The translations under genes and the position numbers were made by a program. A stretch of 64,000 nt of DNA from Mallotus nudiflorus (Eukaryota > Streptophyta > Magnoliopsida > Malpighiales > Euphorbiaceae). The notes beneath the pieces were generated by a model. It ran no database searches. It worked only from the letters and a program-made list of their open reading frames with translations, and had not been told where the DNA came from. Positions within the stretch are counted from its first letter, which is position 1, and every line of letters begins with the position of its first letter. Where the stretch lies: positions 1,240,001 to 1,304,000 of the forward strand of contig CANTUR010000043.1 of assembly GCA_947683625.1 (NCBI GenBank), given 5' to 3'. Positions 11,392 through 23,921 of this stretch are shown here, piece after piece.

Positions 11392-12737
11392 TGAAAGAGT
11401 CCTAAAGGGGGGGTGAATAGGACTATTAAACAAAAATGAAAAATTAAAGGAATTCTTTACAAGAATTAAGTAAGAGTTGAGAAGGAAGAATGAAAAACAC
11501 AAGTATTTAAGGAGTTCGGATTCAACAATAATCCTACGTCTCCACCTAACTTATCCCCAAGTTAGGATTTTTTAATCACCCACAATCTTATTCATAAGAC
11601 TGAGAATACACAAGAGTTTTATGGCACACTCTTACAACCTTACAATTTGATTTTTCAAGGCTCACTCAAAAACTAAATTACAAGTGTTTTCAAGGCTCAC
11701 ACTAAAACCAAATTCCCAAGTGTTTTAATGGCTAAACACTTAAACCAATTCCTTTAGAATAGAATCTCACTTCCCATTTTCTAAACCTAGAAAATAGAAG
11801 AATAAGAATGTCTATTCCAATCACTCACCAACTCTCACAATAGTTATACATAAAGAATTGTTTAAAGAAAAGTTTAAGAGCTCAATTGAATGTTTAAGAA
11901 AATGATGAATGATAAACAAGTTTTCTTAACCTTTCAATTGAATTCTAAGTTGTGTTTATATAGGAAAATACTTAAAAATTTAGTTTTTGGATGTGTCAAT
12001 CATGTCTCCAATATTTAGAATTTATTTTGAATCAATTCTTGGACTTTTGGCAGCTCAAAGGTTGCTCACGAGTGAATAGTGCTCGTGAGGGGTGAAAATA
12101 TATCTGTTGCATTCAAAAATTCCCGTTGGATACTATCAAAGGTCTACTCACAAGTAGGTCATGAGCAAACAGCTCGTAAGGGGTGCTGCCATTTTTTGGC
12201 AAAAATGTGCTCTAAAGGCTCCATTGAAGGATAGCTCGTGACCACTTTGAAAGATTCTCATGAATGGGACTGAAGACGATCGATTCAGCTAAAATTCTCT
12301 TTATAAAAGTTGTATATAATTGTCTTATCTTTCTATAAAACTTTTAATCACCTCAATTGGACATCTTTTGATCAAGATATTATTGAAATACCAAGAGCTG
12401 TACAAACTAAAATGCAACCTGTATATGCTGACTTCGACTGAAGATTTTCATACCCAAATGAACTTGGATATTGATAAGAAAGCTCAATCTAGAAAGCTTA
12501 AGATGTATAATTAAAAATTGAAGAAGCTCATTTTCTCATTTAAGAGCTCTAAATATGTCAAAAGTCTTCTTTAATATCAGAGGTTCAATCAGCCCGAAAA
12601 GTCACTATTCATCCAAAAGTGTATATGCTTGGTATATGTTTGGTATATAATTCCCTACACACTTAATTGAAATTATTAGTATAAAAATTATTTTTCAAAG
12701 TCTAAAATTAGGAGTTTGATCATGCAAATGGTCAACA
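11392..12737 (-). repeat. Copia 5' LTR (1346 bp)
   Basis: Begins TGTTGACC on the minus strand at 12737 and ends CTCTTTCA at 11392. It pairs with 4930-6322. The two differ by scattered substitutions and the 35-bp unit number. Confidence 0.92.
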
Positions 12738-12742
12738 ACCTT
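12738..12742. repeat. Target-site duplication ACCTT, right copy
   Basis: Matches 4925-4929. The gypsy RNase H reading resumes directly after it (CTTGTACAGATAATGTC encodes the WRHYLYK region on the minus strand). Confidence 0.93.
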
Positions 12743-15095
12743 GTACAGATAATGTCTCCAAATCTTGAGAGCAAAGATCACTATAACCACCTCTAGGTCG
12801 TGGGTAGGATAATTTTGTTCATGCTTCTTCAACTGTCTCAAAGAATAAGCTATCACCCTACCATTCTATATCAACACACAACCTAGGTCGACTCTAGAGG
12901 AATCATAATACATAGTGAATTTATCTACTCCTTTAAGCAAAGCTAAAACTAGAGATGTGGTCAACTTCTCCTTCAGCAACTGGAAACTGTTCTCACAAGC
13001 ATCTGACCACTCAAACTTCATATTTTTCTAAGTCAAGTGAGTCATAGGAGCTATAATTCTGGAAAAATCCAACACAAATCTCCTATAATACCTAATTAAA
13101 CCCAGGAAACTTCAAATCTCTATGACTGTCATCGATTGAGGCCATTCAGATACTACCTCAATCTTGTGTGGATCAACCTGGATATCATCTTTAGACACTA
13201 CATCTCCAAGGAATGCAACACTCTCCAACTAGAAATCACACTTTGAGAATTTAGCATAAAGCTAATGTTCTCTCAGTGTCTGCAGTACAATCCTCAAGTG
13301 ATATATGTGCTCCTCCATACTCTTCGAATACACCAGTATATCATCAATAAAGACTACTATAAATTGATTAAAAAATGGTCTAAATATCATGTTCATTAGA
13401 TCCATAAAAGTAGCTGGTGCATTAGTCAACCTAAATGACATTACCAGAAACTCATAGTGGCCATATCGAGTGCGGAATACCATTTTAGGAGTATCAGCTT
13501 CACTGATCCACAACTAATGATAACCCGACCTCAAATCAATCTTAGAAAAGAACTATGTACTCTAAAGCTTATCAAATAGATCATCTATCCTTGAAAAATG
13601 ATACTTATTCTTCATTGTCACCTTATTCAGCTCTCTTTTATCAATGCACAATCTTAGGGTACCATCCTTCTTCCTCATAAACAGGAATGGTGCAAGGAGA
13701 AACACTGCATTTAATAAAACCCTTATCTAGCAATTCCTGTAACTACTCTTTCAACTCTGCAGGACACATTCTGTAGGGTGGCATCACAATAGGAGTAGTG
13801 CCTGGAACCATATCTATACAGAACTTAATCTCTTTGTGAGGTGGTAAACCTGACAACTCCTCAGGAAAAACATCATGAAAATCACAGGCAACAGGAACAT
13901 TTATGAGTGATAACTTCTCCACAGAAGTATCCCTGACTAATGCCAAATATCCTTGACAACCCTTCCTTATAATCTTTTTAGCCGTGATAGCATATATAAG
14001 ATTCTGAGGTGCGAAACTCTTATCACCCACAAACTTAAATTCTTCTTCATCTGGAATTTTGAAAATCACCTCTTTACTCTAATAATCCATAATGGCATAG
14101 TGCTAAGACAATCAATCCATACCCAAAATCACATCAAATTTCATCACATCTAACAACACCAATTCTGCTAGCAGTTTTCTACCTCCGACAAACACTAGAC
14201 AACCAGAAAGAACAACATCGGTGTCCAATAAATTACTTAGAGGAGTGGCGATAGACAAAGGAAAAGCCATCCTCGAAGCTTGCCAATATGACTTTAAAGC
14301 AAAAACAGGGGATACAAAGGAGTGTGTGGCACTCGAAATAAATAAAATCTAAGAATCCAAGTAACAAATAGATATAATACCTACAATGATGACATTAGAT
14401 GCTTGAGCATCCTGCTAAGTGAGGTGGAAAACTCTAGCCTGACCTCGACCTTCCTGTTGACTAGTAGAAGCCTGGCCAAAACCTCTGGCACCTCCTCTAT
14501 TACCTCTGCCATGCCCCTGGTAGGCTATAATTTGAGTTGAACTCAAATGCTAAGCTAGAGGCAACTGAAAATGAGCTGGTGCTACACTAGCTATCAACTA
14601 TTGTGGAAACTACAGAAACAGTTGTGGCTGAAAACTAGAATATGGGCATAGCGAAATGTCCCATTTGTCTGCATTTAATGCATGTCAGTTGCGCCATACA
14701 ACAGGGTCCCTGATGGACTCTACCATAAGTCTGACAAGTATTGGCTGCTGATCCTATGTTGTCGTATCCCGAACTCCAACCACTACTGCTACTAGAAGCA
14801 CCTGACCCAAATTTAATAGGTCTACGAGGTCCAGCATGGCCATGTCTGCAACTCCTATATACTTTTTGCTGCTGCATTTGACTCTGTTGTACTAAGCCTC
14901 TCTGCTGACTACTGGAACCAAACTAGAAAGTCGAATATGGAGTAGTCTGGAATCCTCTTGACTGAATACCCAACTAATAGTAATCAGGCATAGCTCCTTG
15001 CTTGACTAGCCTCAACTCTATCTCCTTGGCCAACTCTATCACTGACTCCAGAGTAAGACCTGCAGTAGGCATCCCAGCAAATGCAAAACCCAAAC
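12743..15095 (-). pseudogene. Decayed Ty3/gypsy chromovirus gag-pol, 5' half: gag, protease, RT, RNase H start
   Basis: Minus-strand translation gives, in order: gag end (AGMPTAGLTLESVIELAKE at about 15085-15010), a zinc-knuckle region (about 14700-14640, KCRQMGHFA) and a protease region around 14300-14150. The protease-RT linker follows (14069-13743, PPHKEIKFCIDMVPGTTPI). RT comes next (13700-13262: YGHYEFLVMSFRLTNAPA and FIDDILVYSKS with the catalytic DD), then the start of RNase H to 12743. Stops and shifts are frequent. It is the same family as 55113-59904. The 5' part of gag, the PBS and the LTR end are missing at 15095, where the sequence switches directly into LTR interior, so a deletion removed them. 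Confidence 0.86.
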
Positions 15096-15900
15096 AAGTG
15101 TGATTGGCCCCGAGACAGTAGGTCAACCGAGCTCCAACAATCACACTATTCACTCACTAATTTCTCAATATGCACAATAATCAATTTCACCTTAAATAAT
15201 TCTCACAATACATACCCTAAAGTCTAACGAACCGGTACGTACACAATCTTAGTGTAGCCCACTAGGTAGCACATTCTATTGATATCCTTCGAATAAAATC
15301 GTATATTTATAATTAAATGCATAATTAAACATAAATGACATTCACAATAAAGAAATATACCATATATATACTAGAAATATATCAGAATGTATATTGAGAA
15401 ATTATTAAGTATATATCATTGCATATATGTCAAAATATACTAAAAGTATACCAAAAATATACTAAACCATTTAATGAAATAATTCATATCAAAACATAAT
15501 TATTTATAATCATGCACTATATGTAATGTATATACAAAATAATAACTCACAAGTTTGCGCTCCTCGAGACTGCTCGACGGGCCTAGTCCGATAGGCCCCG
15601 GTCTTGGCACACCTAGAAAATAAATAATAATAATCAAAATAATTTTCCAACTTATACTTCTAAGATTTTTAAAGGAGACTCGATCTAGAAATTCAAAACT
15701 CAAACAAACACAGAAATTCAGGATCGACCTGACATCACATTTTACGAAAATTATATTGAAAATTCAACAGAACCTCATCTGTAAAATGGACGTCTCTCTA
15801 CTGACAGTAGAGCCGATCCTACAAAAAAAACACACTTCTAAAACCACAAAGCTCAACACCTCGGGTTGGAACCCCGAACTGCATAAATTCCCAATCGAGG

Positions 15901-15905
15901 TTCAC
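15901..15905. repeat. Target-site duplication TTCAC (left; right copy 19334-19338)
   Basis: Identical 5-mers directly flank the TG...CA ends of the solo LTR, as expected for retroviral-type integration. Confidence 0.92.
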
Positions 15906-16257
15906 TGTTATAACCCGAGTTTTTAAATTATTTTATTGCAAACTAAGATATGAAGTGTTAATAATTTTAAAATAATAATTGATTATTTCATTATCTTGAA
16001 AAATTATTATTGTTATTATTTTACGTTTAATTAATATATTTTACGTAAATACCTGTCTTTAAATTATTATTTTTGGAAATAGTATTTTATTAATCTTTAA
16101 TTTAATGCATTAATATTTTAATATTATTATTTTAATGAATTACATTATTGACCTTTATTTTATGAGTTATATATATATATATATATACATGCATAAATAT
16201 TATTAGGGTTTAATATTTAAATTATGTGTATATATTATACTTTTATTATGTGTGTCA

Positions 16258-16261
16258 TATA

Positions 16262-16321
<60 letters not shown>
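16258..16321. repeat. (TA)n microsatellite inside the solo LTR
   Basis: About 60 bp of alternating TA with two TG interruptions. Other LTR copies have TA arrays at the equivalent place (60400-60462, 22231-22288). Confidence 0.9.
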
Positions 16322-16324
<3 letters not shown>

Positions 16325-17774
16325 GCATGTGTGTATTAAATTATGTGGTGTGTGTTTATTGATTAATATATTATAAATTTTATTATATTATAAAATAAAG
16401 TTTTATTAATATATATATATATAAACCTAAATTACAAAAACTACCCCCCCCTCTTCTTCCTTCCCCTCCCAAACCTCACCATCACCATCACCATCACCGT
16501 TGCTGCAACTCTAACCAGCCACCATCGGTGTGCCTCCTAGACCACCTCCTCCTCCTCCAGCCAGCTCCGTCACCATTTCTTTCCTTCTCCGGCGGCGTTG
16601 AAGCTCGAATAGGCCGAGAAACTGAAAATCCTCACCACCTCTGTTCCTCACGATTTCGACCACCATTTTTTATGCTGCCAGTCCCATTCTCTTCATTTCT
16701 TGCCGATGAGTGTGTTTCTAAGCTTTGATTCACTTGATTTAGCTTAGATTCCAATGGTGATCGATTTCTTCATTTCGGCCATTTTTTATTTTTTAATTTT
16801 TTGAGCTTGATTCTTTATGATTCATAAGAAATTCCTTCACAAAATTTGATCCCTCTAGCTTAATATACATCCTAGAATTTTTGTGTAATTTTTGGAATTT
16901 ATTTTGATTTTTGGGAAATTTTTTATTATTTTATTATTATTTTATAATTTTGGTAAATTAATTAAATAAATTATGAAATTGTGATTTTTGGTGTGTTTGG
17001 TGGTTAATATTAATTTTAGAATTTTATTTATAATTTTTGTGATTTTTGTGTAATTTTTATAATTATTTTTAGTTTATGTTATTTTTGGAAATTTAGGTTA
17101 AATATATATTTTGTTAGTAATTATTGGTTAATTAAGTGTATTTGTGGATTTTAGTGAATAATATGTTAAGAAAATAATTTTTGGGTAATTATATAATTTT
17201 TATTGAATTTTTGAATATTATTAGTATTTTATGTGTATTTTTGTATATTAGGGGTATTTTGATAATTTGGTGATGATTTTAGTTGGAAATTAAATTTAAT
17301 TGGGTTTAATAATTAATTTAAGGTATAAAAATGATTTTTATGAATTAATTACTAATTTTAACTAATTAATACTATTTTTCAAAAACTATTTTCAAATTAA
17401 ATATAATATACTATTTTTGTAAATAAATGGATTTTTAGCAATTTTTTTATATATTTTTGGACTAATTAAGTAATTTAGATTTTAAAAATGAATTTTTATT
17501 AATATTTGTGAAATTATCGAGAAATATCGATTTTTAATAATATTATATTAATATTAGGGTTTTTAAGTAATTATCGGTAAAATAATTACTTTCGGTGTTT
17601 TAATACCTAAATTGCTATATTTTGGTACTTAAAGGGCATTTTTGGTATTTATTAAATTTTAATATATTTTATGTATTTTGTTGTGAATTGTGGACCTCGG
17701 TCGGTGGAAATTGCAGTTTGGGATCCCGACCAAGGAGTTGTGAGAATCCTTACTCAAAGTGTATTTTTCTTGCA

Positions 17775-17858
17775 GGACCGGCTCTACTTTTTAAGTAGAG
17801 AGATGTTCATTTTACAGATGAGGTTCTACCGAATTTTTGATAGAATTCTCGTAAAATG
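17775..17858 (+). other. Conserved structured block of the LTR (copy in the solo LTR)
   Basis: Directly after the acceptor-like TTTTTCTTGCAG, CTCTACTT pairs with AAGTAGAG around a 3-nt loop (17782-17800). CATTTTAC (17808-17815) pairs with GTAAAATG (17851-17858) around an inner pairing TTCTACC/GATAGAA. In other copies the same positions read CTCTACTC/GAGTAGAG and CGTTTTAC/GTAAAACG, so both strands of each stem changed together. The function is unknown; a structured RNA leader (packaging, translation or splicing signal) is inference. Confidence 0.6.
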
Positions 17859-18523
17859 TGACATTCAATCAAATACCTATTATATGTATGTGTTAGTAAT
17901 TCTAGATCGAGTCTCTAGAAGTTAAGTTAGAATTATTTGGATTTCGTGTTATTATTTTATTATTAGTTGCGCCAAGACCGAAGCCTAGTGGACCAGGCCC
18001 GTCGGACCCGTCTTGAGGAGCGCGCAACTATGAGTTATTATGATATATATGCATTGCTTTAGGTTGCATGTTTTAGAAATTATATGTTTTAAATGTAAAT
18101 TTTACATAATTGCTTCATTACATGCTTAGGTATATTTTTAGTATATTATTGGTATATTTAAAAATTAATGCATGTTTTCTTTGTGATTTATTTTCAAATT
18201 ATGTAAAGTATATTATTGGTTGATTTTAAGTATATTACATGATTTAATTGAATTTATTATACATATATATACCTGAAATATATTTAGGTATATTTTTGGT
18301 ATATATATGGTTTATTTGTTTATTTTAAATGCCATTATACATTATTTATTTTTCTGAATGTATGTTTTAATATAAATGAAGGATATCGATAGAACGTGCT
18401 TCCTAGTGGGTAGCACTAGAACCGTGTACGTACTGGTGCAATAGATTAGAGCTAAGTGAAAATTAATTGTGGTGATTATGATTGATTGATATTGATTTGA
18501 TTGAGATTGATGTAATTGAGGTG

Positions 18524-18627
18524 TGATTGTTGGAGCTCGGTTGACCTAGTTTCTCGGGGCCAATCACACTGACAGTCAAATTGTTGGAGCTCGATCCACT
18601 TAGTGTCTCGGGGCCAGTCTACTGTCC
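18524..18627 (+). repeat. Two-unit tandem repeat in the LTR
   Basis: TTGTTGGAGCTCG...TCTCGGGGCCA occurs twice, about 57 bp apart. The same pair is in the other LTRs (minus 25847-25951; plus 62401-62501; diverged at 21120-21230 and 54260-54360). It is conserved in number and spacing across copies. Confidence 0.8.
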
Positions 18628-20468
18628 ATATGGATAAGTGAATTTACTTGGAATTAAGTGAGCCTATATGGCTAAAGTACTTTCTATTGGTATTGAGGTT
18701 GCGATCATATAGGGTTCTATTTGATCCTTCATAAATTAATGATTTTCAATATTAAAATGTAAAAATGATTTTCTTTGCATCTGTGTGTATTTGTCTGTAT
18801 ATATATTTATTATATATACTTTTAAGTGTTTGCATTTGACATTTAGCTATGCGTGTATACATATTATAATAATTCACTCAGTGAGGTCTGACTCCCCTCA
18901 ATTGATGTTTTTACAGGAGAGTTTTTTTCTTCAGACTTCAGCAGTAGACCTGTCCGCCGGATTTCTTTCGCTCTGACTTTATTATGTAAATTGCTTACTT
19001 AAGTTTTATTTTGTACTCTAGACACTGCAGTAGTTGTTGTATTTGATTCTGTCAAAAGTTGTTTCTAATTTATGCATGTACGAGATTTTAATTCAGAGTG
19101 TTTCTCTGAAGATTTGTATTAAAAGATTTCATTTATGATATGCGATGTGATTTTATATTATTAAATGAAGTTGAGAATTTATTTTATTATTTGAGATTTA
19201 ATTTCCACTGAATAATATTTTATTTATTTTATTTTATTGCATGCTTTTCTTTTAAGGCTTGCTACGGGTTCTGGATTCGAAAAAATTCTCATTCCCTAGT
19301 GCCGGTCATGGGCCCATTTTTTGGGTCGTGACATTCACAATCCACCAAAAATCAATATCTAATAATAAATATATTAAAAATCATTAAATTCCATAAGCAC
19401 CCATAAAATACCAAAATATAATATATTGAAACATTAAATCACTAATTATAATTATTTTCACAATAATTAAATAAAAATCTCAAATAATAATATAATATTA
19501 ATAAAAATTAAAATTTTCAATAATTCCACATATAATAGTAAAATTCACTTTTATATACTCAAATAGCTTAAATATATAATAAAAGTAATTAAAAATTCAT
19601 TTAATCACCAAAATAGTAAATAATATATTATTTGAATATAATTTTCAAAAATTAGTATTAATTAATTAAAAATAGTAAATAATTAATAAAAATCATTTTA
19701 ATACCCTATATAATTCTAAAATCATTTAAAACATATTATTTAACTATAATTTCCATAAAATTACACAATTAACCTATATATACAAAATTCACATAATATA
19801 AAAATATTCTCCAAAATTATATAAATTCACTAAAAATTATTTTAATAATTCTAAAATTATTAACTCAAATTAATAACACTAATTTAACTAAATTTTCATT
19901 AAACCTAATTAATTAACATAATTATCAAAAATTCAATATTTAATATTAAAATAATAAAAAAATTACCCATAATTCAAAATAATTCAAAAACATAAACAAA
20001 AATTATTTTTAGGAAGATTAAGATGCCATAAACAACATTTGTAAAGCAAAAATCCATGAATCAATCAATATCAAGTTCAAAAAAATTAAAAACCTTAAAA
20101 CACATAAACTAAAAACTAGCTAGAACTCAAAATCGAGGGAGATTGAGCTTATACAGAGCTCAGAATCAAACCCATCAAAGCTTGGAGGTTCGAACAAGAT
20201 TGGAGTGATGAGATGGGACGGTAGGAATCTTCATCGGCTTCAATGGAGGTCAAGTTGTTGTAGCTGCTGTTTCTACAATTTTCGACGGCCTTCTGACATT
20301 CTGCAGGAGGTGGATGGTAGTTGGGAAGGAAGAGAAGTCGACGGTGGTGAGTGATGGCAGTGGTTGGTGGTCTGACAGAGCTGGTTGCATAGTGACAGTG
20401 CGGGAAGAAGAAGAAGAAAAAAAATAAAAGAGGGAGAGAGAAAATAACTTTGACCTAATTTTTTACCC

Positions 20469-20471
20469 TTT

Positions 20472-20506
<35 letters not shown>

Positions 20507-20508
20507 TT
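20469..20508. repeat. (TTTA)n microsatellite
   Basis: About ten TTTA units inside the split LTR, absent from its partner LTR at about 2870. Confidence 0.88.
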
Positions 20509-20785
20509 AGGAAAAGACTAAAATGTCCCTCTATCCAAATTAACAGCAATAATAATAATAATACTATTTAAAATAATAGAAATGATAATAACTTTAATGC
20601 ATTTAAATAATAAAACCCCTAAAATAAATTATTTTACGTAAACAAAATTCTTAGAATAAAATAAATAAATAATATTCACAAATAATAATAATAATAATAT
20701 ATAAATAAAATTTAAAATTTAAAATTTTTAATAACACGGCATATCTCAAAATAGTTTAATATTATTTAAAATATAGGGTCATTAC

Positions 20786-22228
20786 TCCGGCGTAAAGGTC
20801 TACTACTAAGGTCTAACGACGAGGAATCTTCTAAAAAAAATATTGAGAGGAGTCAAACCTCACTGAGTGAATTATTACAATATATATACATGCAATCTAA
20901 AACATATACAGTCAGACATCAGTATATTTATATACATATACACAGACATTTCATACAAATGCTAAAATTCATTCATTTTTTTTATAATAAAAGCATAAAC
21001 TCATTTTAGTTGAAGTACGAGAGCAGAACCTTAACAATTCGCAACCTCGATCATAATAATCAATAGCCAAAAGGCTTAATCAAAACTCCAAGTATTAATT
21101 TTTTCCAACATATGGTAGTAGACTAACCCCGAGCACGCTAGGTCAATCGAGGTTCCGCAATCTTACTACCGGTATGACTGACCCCGAGTACACTCGGTCA
21201 ACCGAGGATCCACAATCAGCCTTTCCCAAAACCAATATCTCAATAACAATATTAGATTTGACCTAATTCTATCACACTATCACGCAACAGTATTAATATA
21301 GCCTATTAGGTAGCATGTTCTACTGCTATCCTTCAAATTATTATTATAATTATTAAAACTAATAAATACATGATATAAACATAAGAGCATTCATTTAAAG
21401 AGGAGTATACAAAATATATACTGAAAGAATACCAAAAGTATACTGAAAATATACTAAATGTATACTAAACATATACTAGATATGTATGCCAAAATATACT
21501 CAAATAAACCATGAATATACCAAAAATATAGTAGGTATATTTTGAAAATTACAACATACATATATATTGCATATATTTTTCAAAATAAACCAAAAATATA
21601 CTAAATCATTTAATGAAATAAATCATGTATAAACATATAATAAAAATGTGAAAATCCTTATTCATGCACCCTATATGCAATGCATATATAGAATAATAAC
21701 TCATAAGTTTGCACTCCACGAGACTGACTCGGCAAGTCTAGTCCAATAAGCCTCAATCTCGGCATAATTAGAAAATAAATAATAATAATAATCAGAATAA
21801 TGTCTAACTTATACTTCTAAGAATTCTAAATAAAGACTCGATCTAGGAATTCAAAACTTAGACAAACACAAAAATTCAGGATCGATTCGACGTCATGTTT
21901 TACGAGAATTCTATCAAAAATTTGGCAAAATCTCCTCTATAAAATGAACATCTTTCTACTGACAGTAGAGCCAATCCTGTAAGGAAAACACTATTTCCAA
22001 TGACTAGAAGCTTTTGGCGGTGACAGGAAGGGAGAGGGAGGAAGATGGCGAGCTTGAGTGGCATCCGGTGGCTGTAAGTGGCGCTGGTAGAGCTCGGACA
22101 ATGCTGGTAAAACAAAAATGGCAGAAGGAGAAGGTGAAGAAGAAGAAAGAAAGAAAAAAAAAAAAGAAAAGTAGGGAAGAAATAAGAATAGGTTGACACG
22201 TGCATGCTTTTGACCTTTGTTATTTTGT

Positions 22229-22290
<62 letters not shown>

Positions 22291-22697
22291 TTAACTTTAC
22301 ATTTGTCACATATACATACACTAACATACACACACATGCACAACACAACCCACTAAGACATTAACATAATAAAATAACAATAAAATAATAATAATAATAC
22401 TATCATATGTATAATAATAATAAAATAATAATAACACATGCATGCAATTATATTATCAAAAATAATAGAAATAAAATAATAATAATAAAACTATTAAAAA
22501 TAATAGTAATGAAAATGAGTTTAAATACTTTAAATAATAAAACTCACAAATTAATTATTTTTACGTAATAAAATATTTAAAATAAAATAAATGAATAATA
22601 TACATGAATAATGATAATATATAAATAAAATTTAAAATTTTATTAACATTGTATATCCCAAAATAATTTTATATTTTTTTAAAATATTAGGTCATAT
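20786..22697 (-). repeat. Truncated long LTR of the same family, internally deleted
   Basis: Starts abruptly inside the LTR at the GAGGTCTGACTCC-equivalent region, joined to the previous LTR end at 20785. It runs through the structured block (about 21895-21970) and jumps at about 21993 over roughly 700 bp of AT-rich LTR to the distal GC-rich part. It ends near 22697 with a decayed TGACCTAATATTTT. It is closest to the 53617-54720 copy. Contains (TA)n at 22231-22288. No target duplication is recognisable. Confidence 0.75.
22231..22288. repeat. (TA)n microsatellite
   Basis: Uninterrupted TA dinucleotides within the truncated LTR. Confidence 0.92.
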
Positions 22698-23531
22698 ATA
22701 AAACCAATTGGATTGTGTTTATATCCAGTCTACACTATTCCCTATTGCCCGGTTGCACTTAGAAAATAATCTACTAAATGGGCAAAGCCTCTAAATTAGA
22801 GGTGGGGTTAAATCCATCCAAATAAATTCAAAAATATAGTATATAGCATAGCACAACAATAGAAAAAGACAAGTATTAACCATAGAGAAAGAAAAGAACA
22901 TCATTTTGGCTATCATACTTCCTTTAGATTTTAGGTGATTGGGTTCCTTGTGTGATCTACATGCAACCTCTCCACATACCACTACTCCATCTGCATGTTC
23001 TCCTTTCTCAAGCACCAACTACAAGAACGAGAATTTATTAGGTACGTTATGTCATAAAGCTATTACCTTAGCCTATAAGGGATTCAATCTGAATCTATTT
23101 TGATTATGGTATCTCTCTTAGAGCTCCGCATTAGAGAAGAGTAAGGTTGACTTTAATACCATTTATCAAAAAGTTATTACCTTCTCACTAAAAGACTAAC
23201 CTATTTGAGTGTGCAGTGCCTACCTTTTTAACACTAAAATCTCTACCACTTCTTTCTAATGTGAGATTCCAAAAATTTCTTACAATTTGCTTTCTCTCTC
23301 TCTCTCTCTTTTTTAATTTGTTAGTTACATGTAATCTTTATATTTTTTGTAGAAATTTAAATGTTATAATTTTTTAAATTACAGTAATCATAAAATCTTC
23401 GATAAATTTGAATTCAGACAAATAAATTATATAAAAAATAACTCTTATAGTATTTATTTTTTCATACATAATATTTAAAGTTGAGAACTTACCTAAAAAA
23501 TTTAAAATTCTTATCATTTGAAAGAATAAAT
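22698..23531. other. Unassigned interval, no gene recognised
   Basis: About 830 bp of AT-rich DNA between an LTR fragment and the next LTR element. A 75-codon minus-strand open frame (23018-22791) shows no family I recognise and has no supporting features. A short (CT)n run lies at about 23291-23310. The wording around 23040-23260 (TTTAATACCATTTATCAAAA, then CTATTTGAGTGTGCAGTGCC) has the feel of an old dispersed repeat, but I cannot name it. Confidence 0.4.
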
Positions 23532-23536
23532 ATTAT

Positions 23537-23900
23537 TGATACTTCGTATCATCATCCATGCCTATAATGAAGACCCAAAACTACAAAGTCCATCAAGAAT
23601 GTCTAAATTCATATGAGAAGAGGAATTCTATTTATTCCTTAATAAGAAAGACTAATTCTGAAAGGGCAAGAATAGGAGTCCTACTCCAACTAGGCTTGAG
23701 CTACACACACTTATATAAACCCTTATATTTTTTCATATTTAATCATTCAAAATTCATTTTATACTATTCAATATATATTCTTCATTTTTCTTATACAAAT
23801 ACTGACTTAAGCATTATAGTGTTTGTGGAGAAAATCCACCATTCACCCAACTAATCTCATCTGTGCAAGTTCTATAATAAAATCAATCTTAGAGTTATCA
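23537..23900 (+). repeat. 5' LTR (364 bp) of the pol-less element
   Basis: TGATAC...GTTATCA. A TATA box-like TTATATAAACC lies at about 23711. The R/U5-like end has GACTTAAGCATTATAGTGTTTG, a sequence type common near the ends of Tat-type LTRs. Confidence 0.85.
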
Positions 23901-23921
23901 AGTGGAGTTGTCTGTGGGATA
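23901..23921 (+). other. Degenerate primer-binding site
   Basis: AGTGGAGTTGTCTGTGGGAT lies immediately after the 5' LTR and resembles TGGCGCCGTCTGTGGGA. Position and the conserved GTCTGTGGGA core support the call. The tRNA cannot be assigned with confidence. Confidence 0.6.

Larger units (their letters stand above)
4930..12737 (-). mobile_element. Sirevirus-like Ty1/copia retrotransposon with both LTRs, internally deleted
   Basis: Two directly repeated LTRs (4930-6322 and 11392-12737) are flanked by the 5-bp duplication ACCTT. On the minus strand the order is 5' LTR, PBS, gag, protease, RNase H end of pol, a 2 kb non-coding stretch, PPT, 3' LTR. Integrase and most of reverse transcriptase are missing. 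Sirevirus (SIRE/Maximus) membership is suggested by the gag type, the long 3' non-coding region with repeated polypurine motifs and the many short palindromes in the LTRs; such repeated motifs have been described for Sireviruses. The visible LTR differences and the stop codons show it is not recent. Confidence 0.9.
15906..19333 (+). mobile_element. Solo LTR (3428 bp) of the Tekay-like family
   Basis: Begins TGTTATAACCC and ends GGGTCGTGACA, with the 5-bp duplication TTCAC at 15901-15905 and 19334-19338. The flanking LTR is continuous when the insert is removed. No PBS, gag, pol or PPT is inside, so it is a solo LTR, expected from LTR-LTR recombination. Parts in order: AT-rich start, (TA)n at 16258-16321, a pyrimidine/GC-rich stretch at about 16440-16730 that looks like a plant transcription start and leader, and a T-rich stretch. 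Then come the splice-acceptor-like TTCTTGCAG at 17775 and the structured block 17782-17858, followed by the tandem GGAGCTCGRTYSACYTAGT unit at 18524-18627. Confidence 0.93.
15096..20785 (-). repeat. Partial 5' LTR of the minus gypsy element, split by a solo LTR
   Basis: 15096-15905 and 19334-20785 together align with the other long LTRs of the family. On the minus strand it begins at about 20785 (AATGACCCTATATTTT) and runs left until it meets gag at 15095, lacking its last few hundred bases. The tandem GAGCTCGGTTGACC / GGGGCCAATCAC motif is at 15100-15140. A solo LTR interrupts it at 15906-19333. A (TTTA)n tract lies at 20469-20508. Confidence 0.85.

Noticed and set aside
16440..16730. Candidate short host gene (His/Pro/Ser-rich) in the solo LTR
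   Set aside because: The segment is inside a TG...CA element with target duplications and recurs, diverged and out of frame, in sister LTRs.
21900..22346. 148-codon minus-strand frame with a run of Tyr/Ile
   Set aside because: The Tyr-Ile run is translation of a TA microsatellite, and the rest is LTR sequence.
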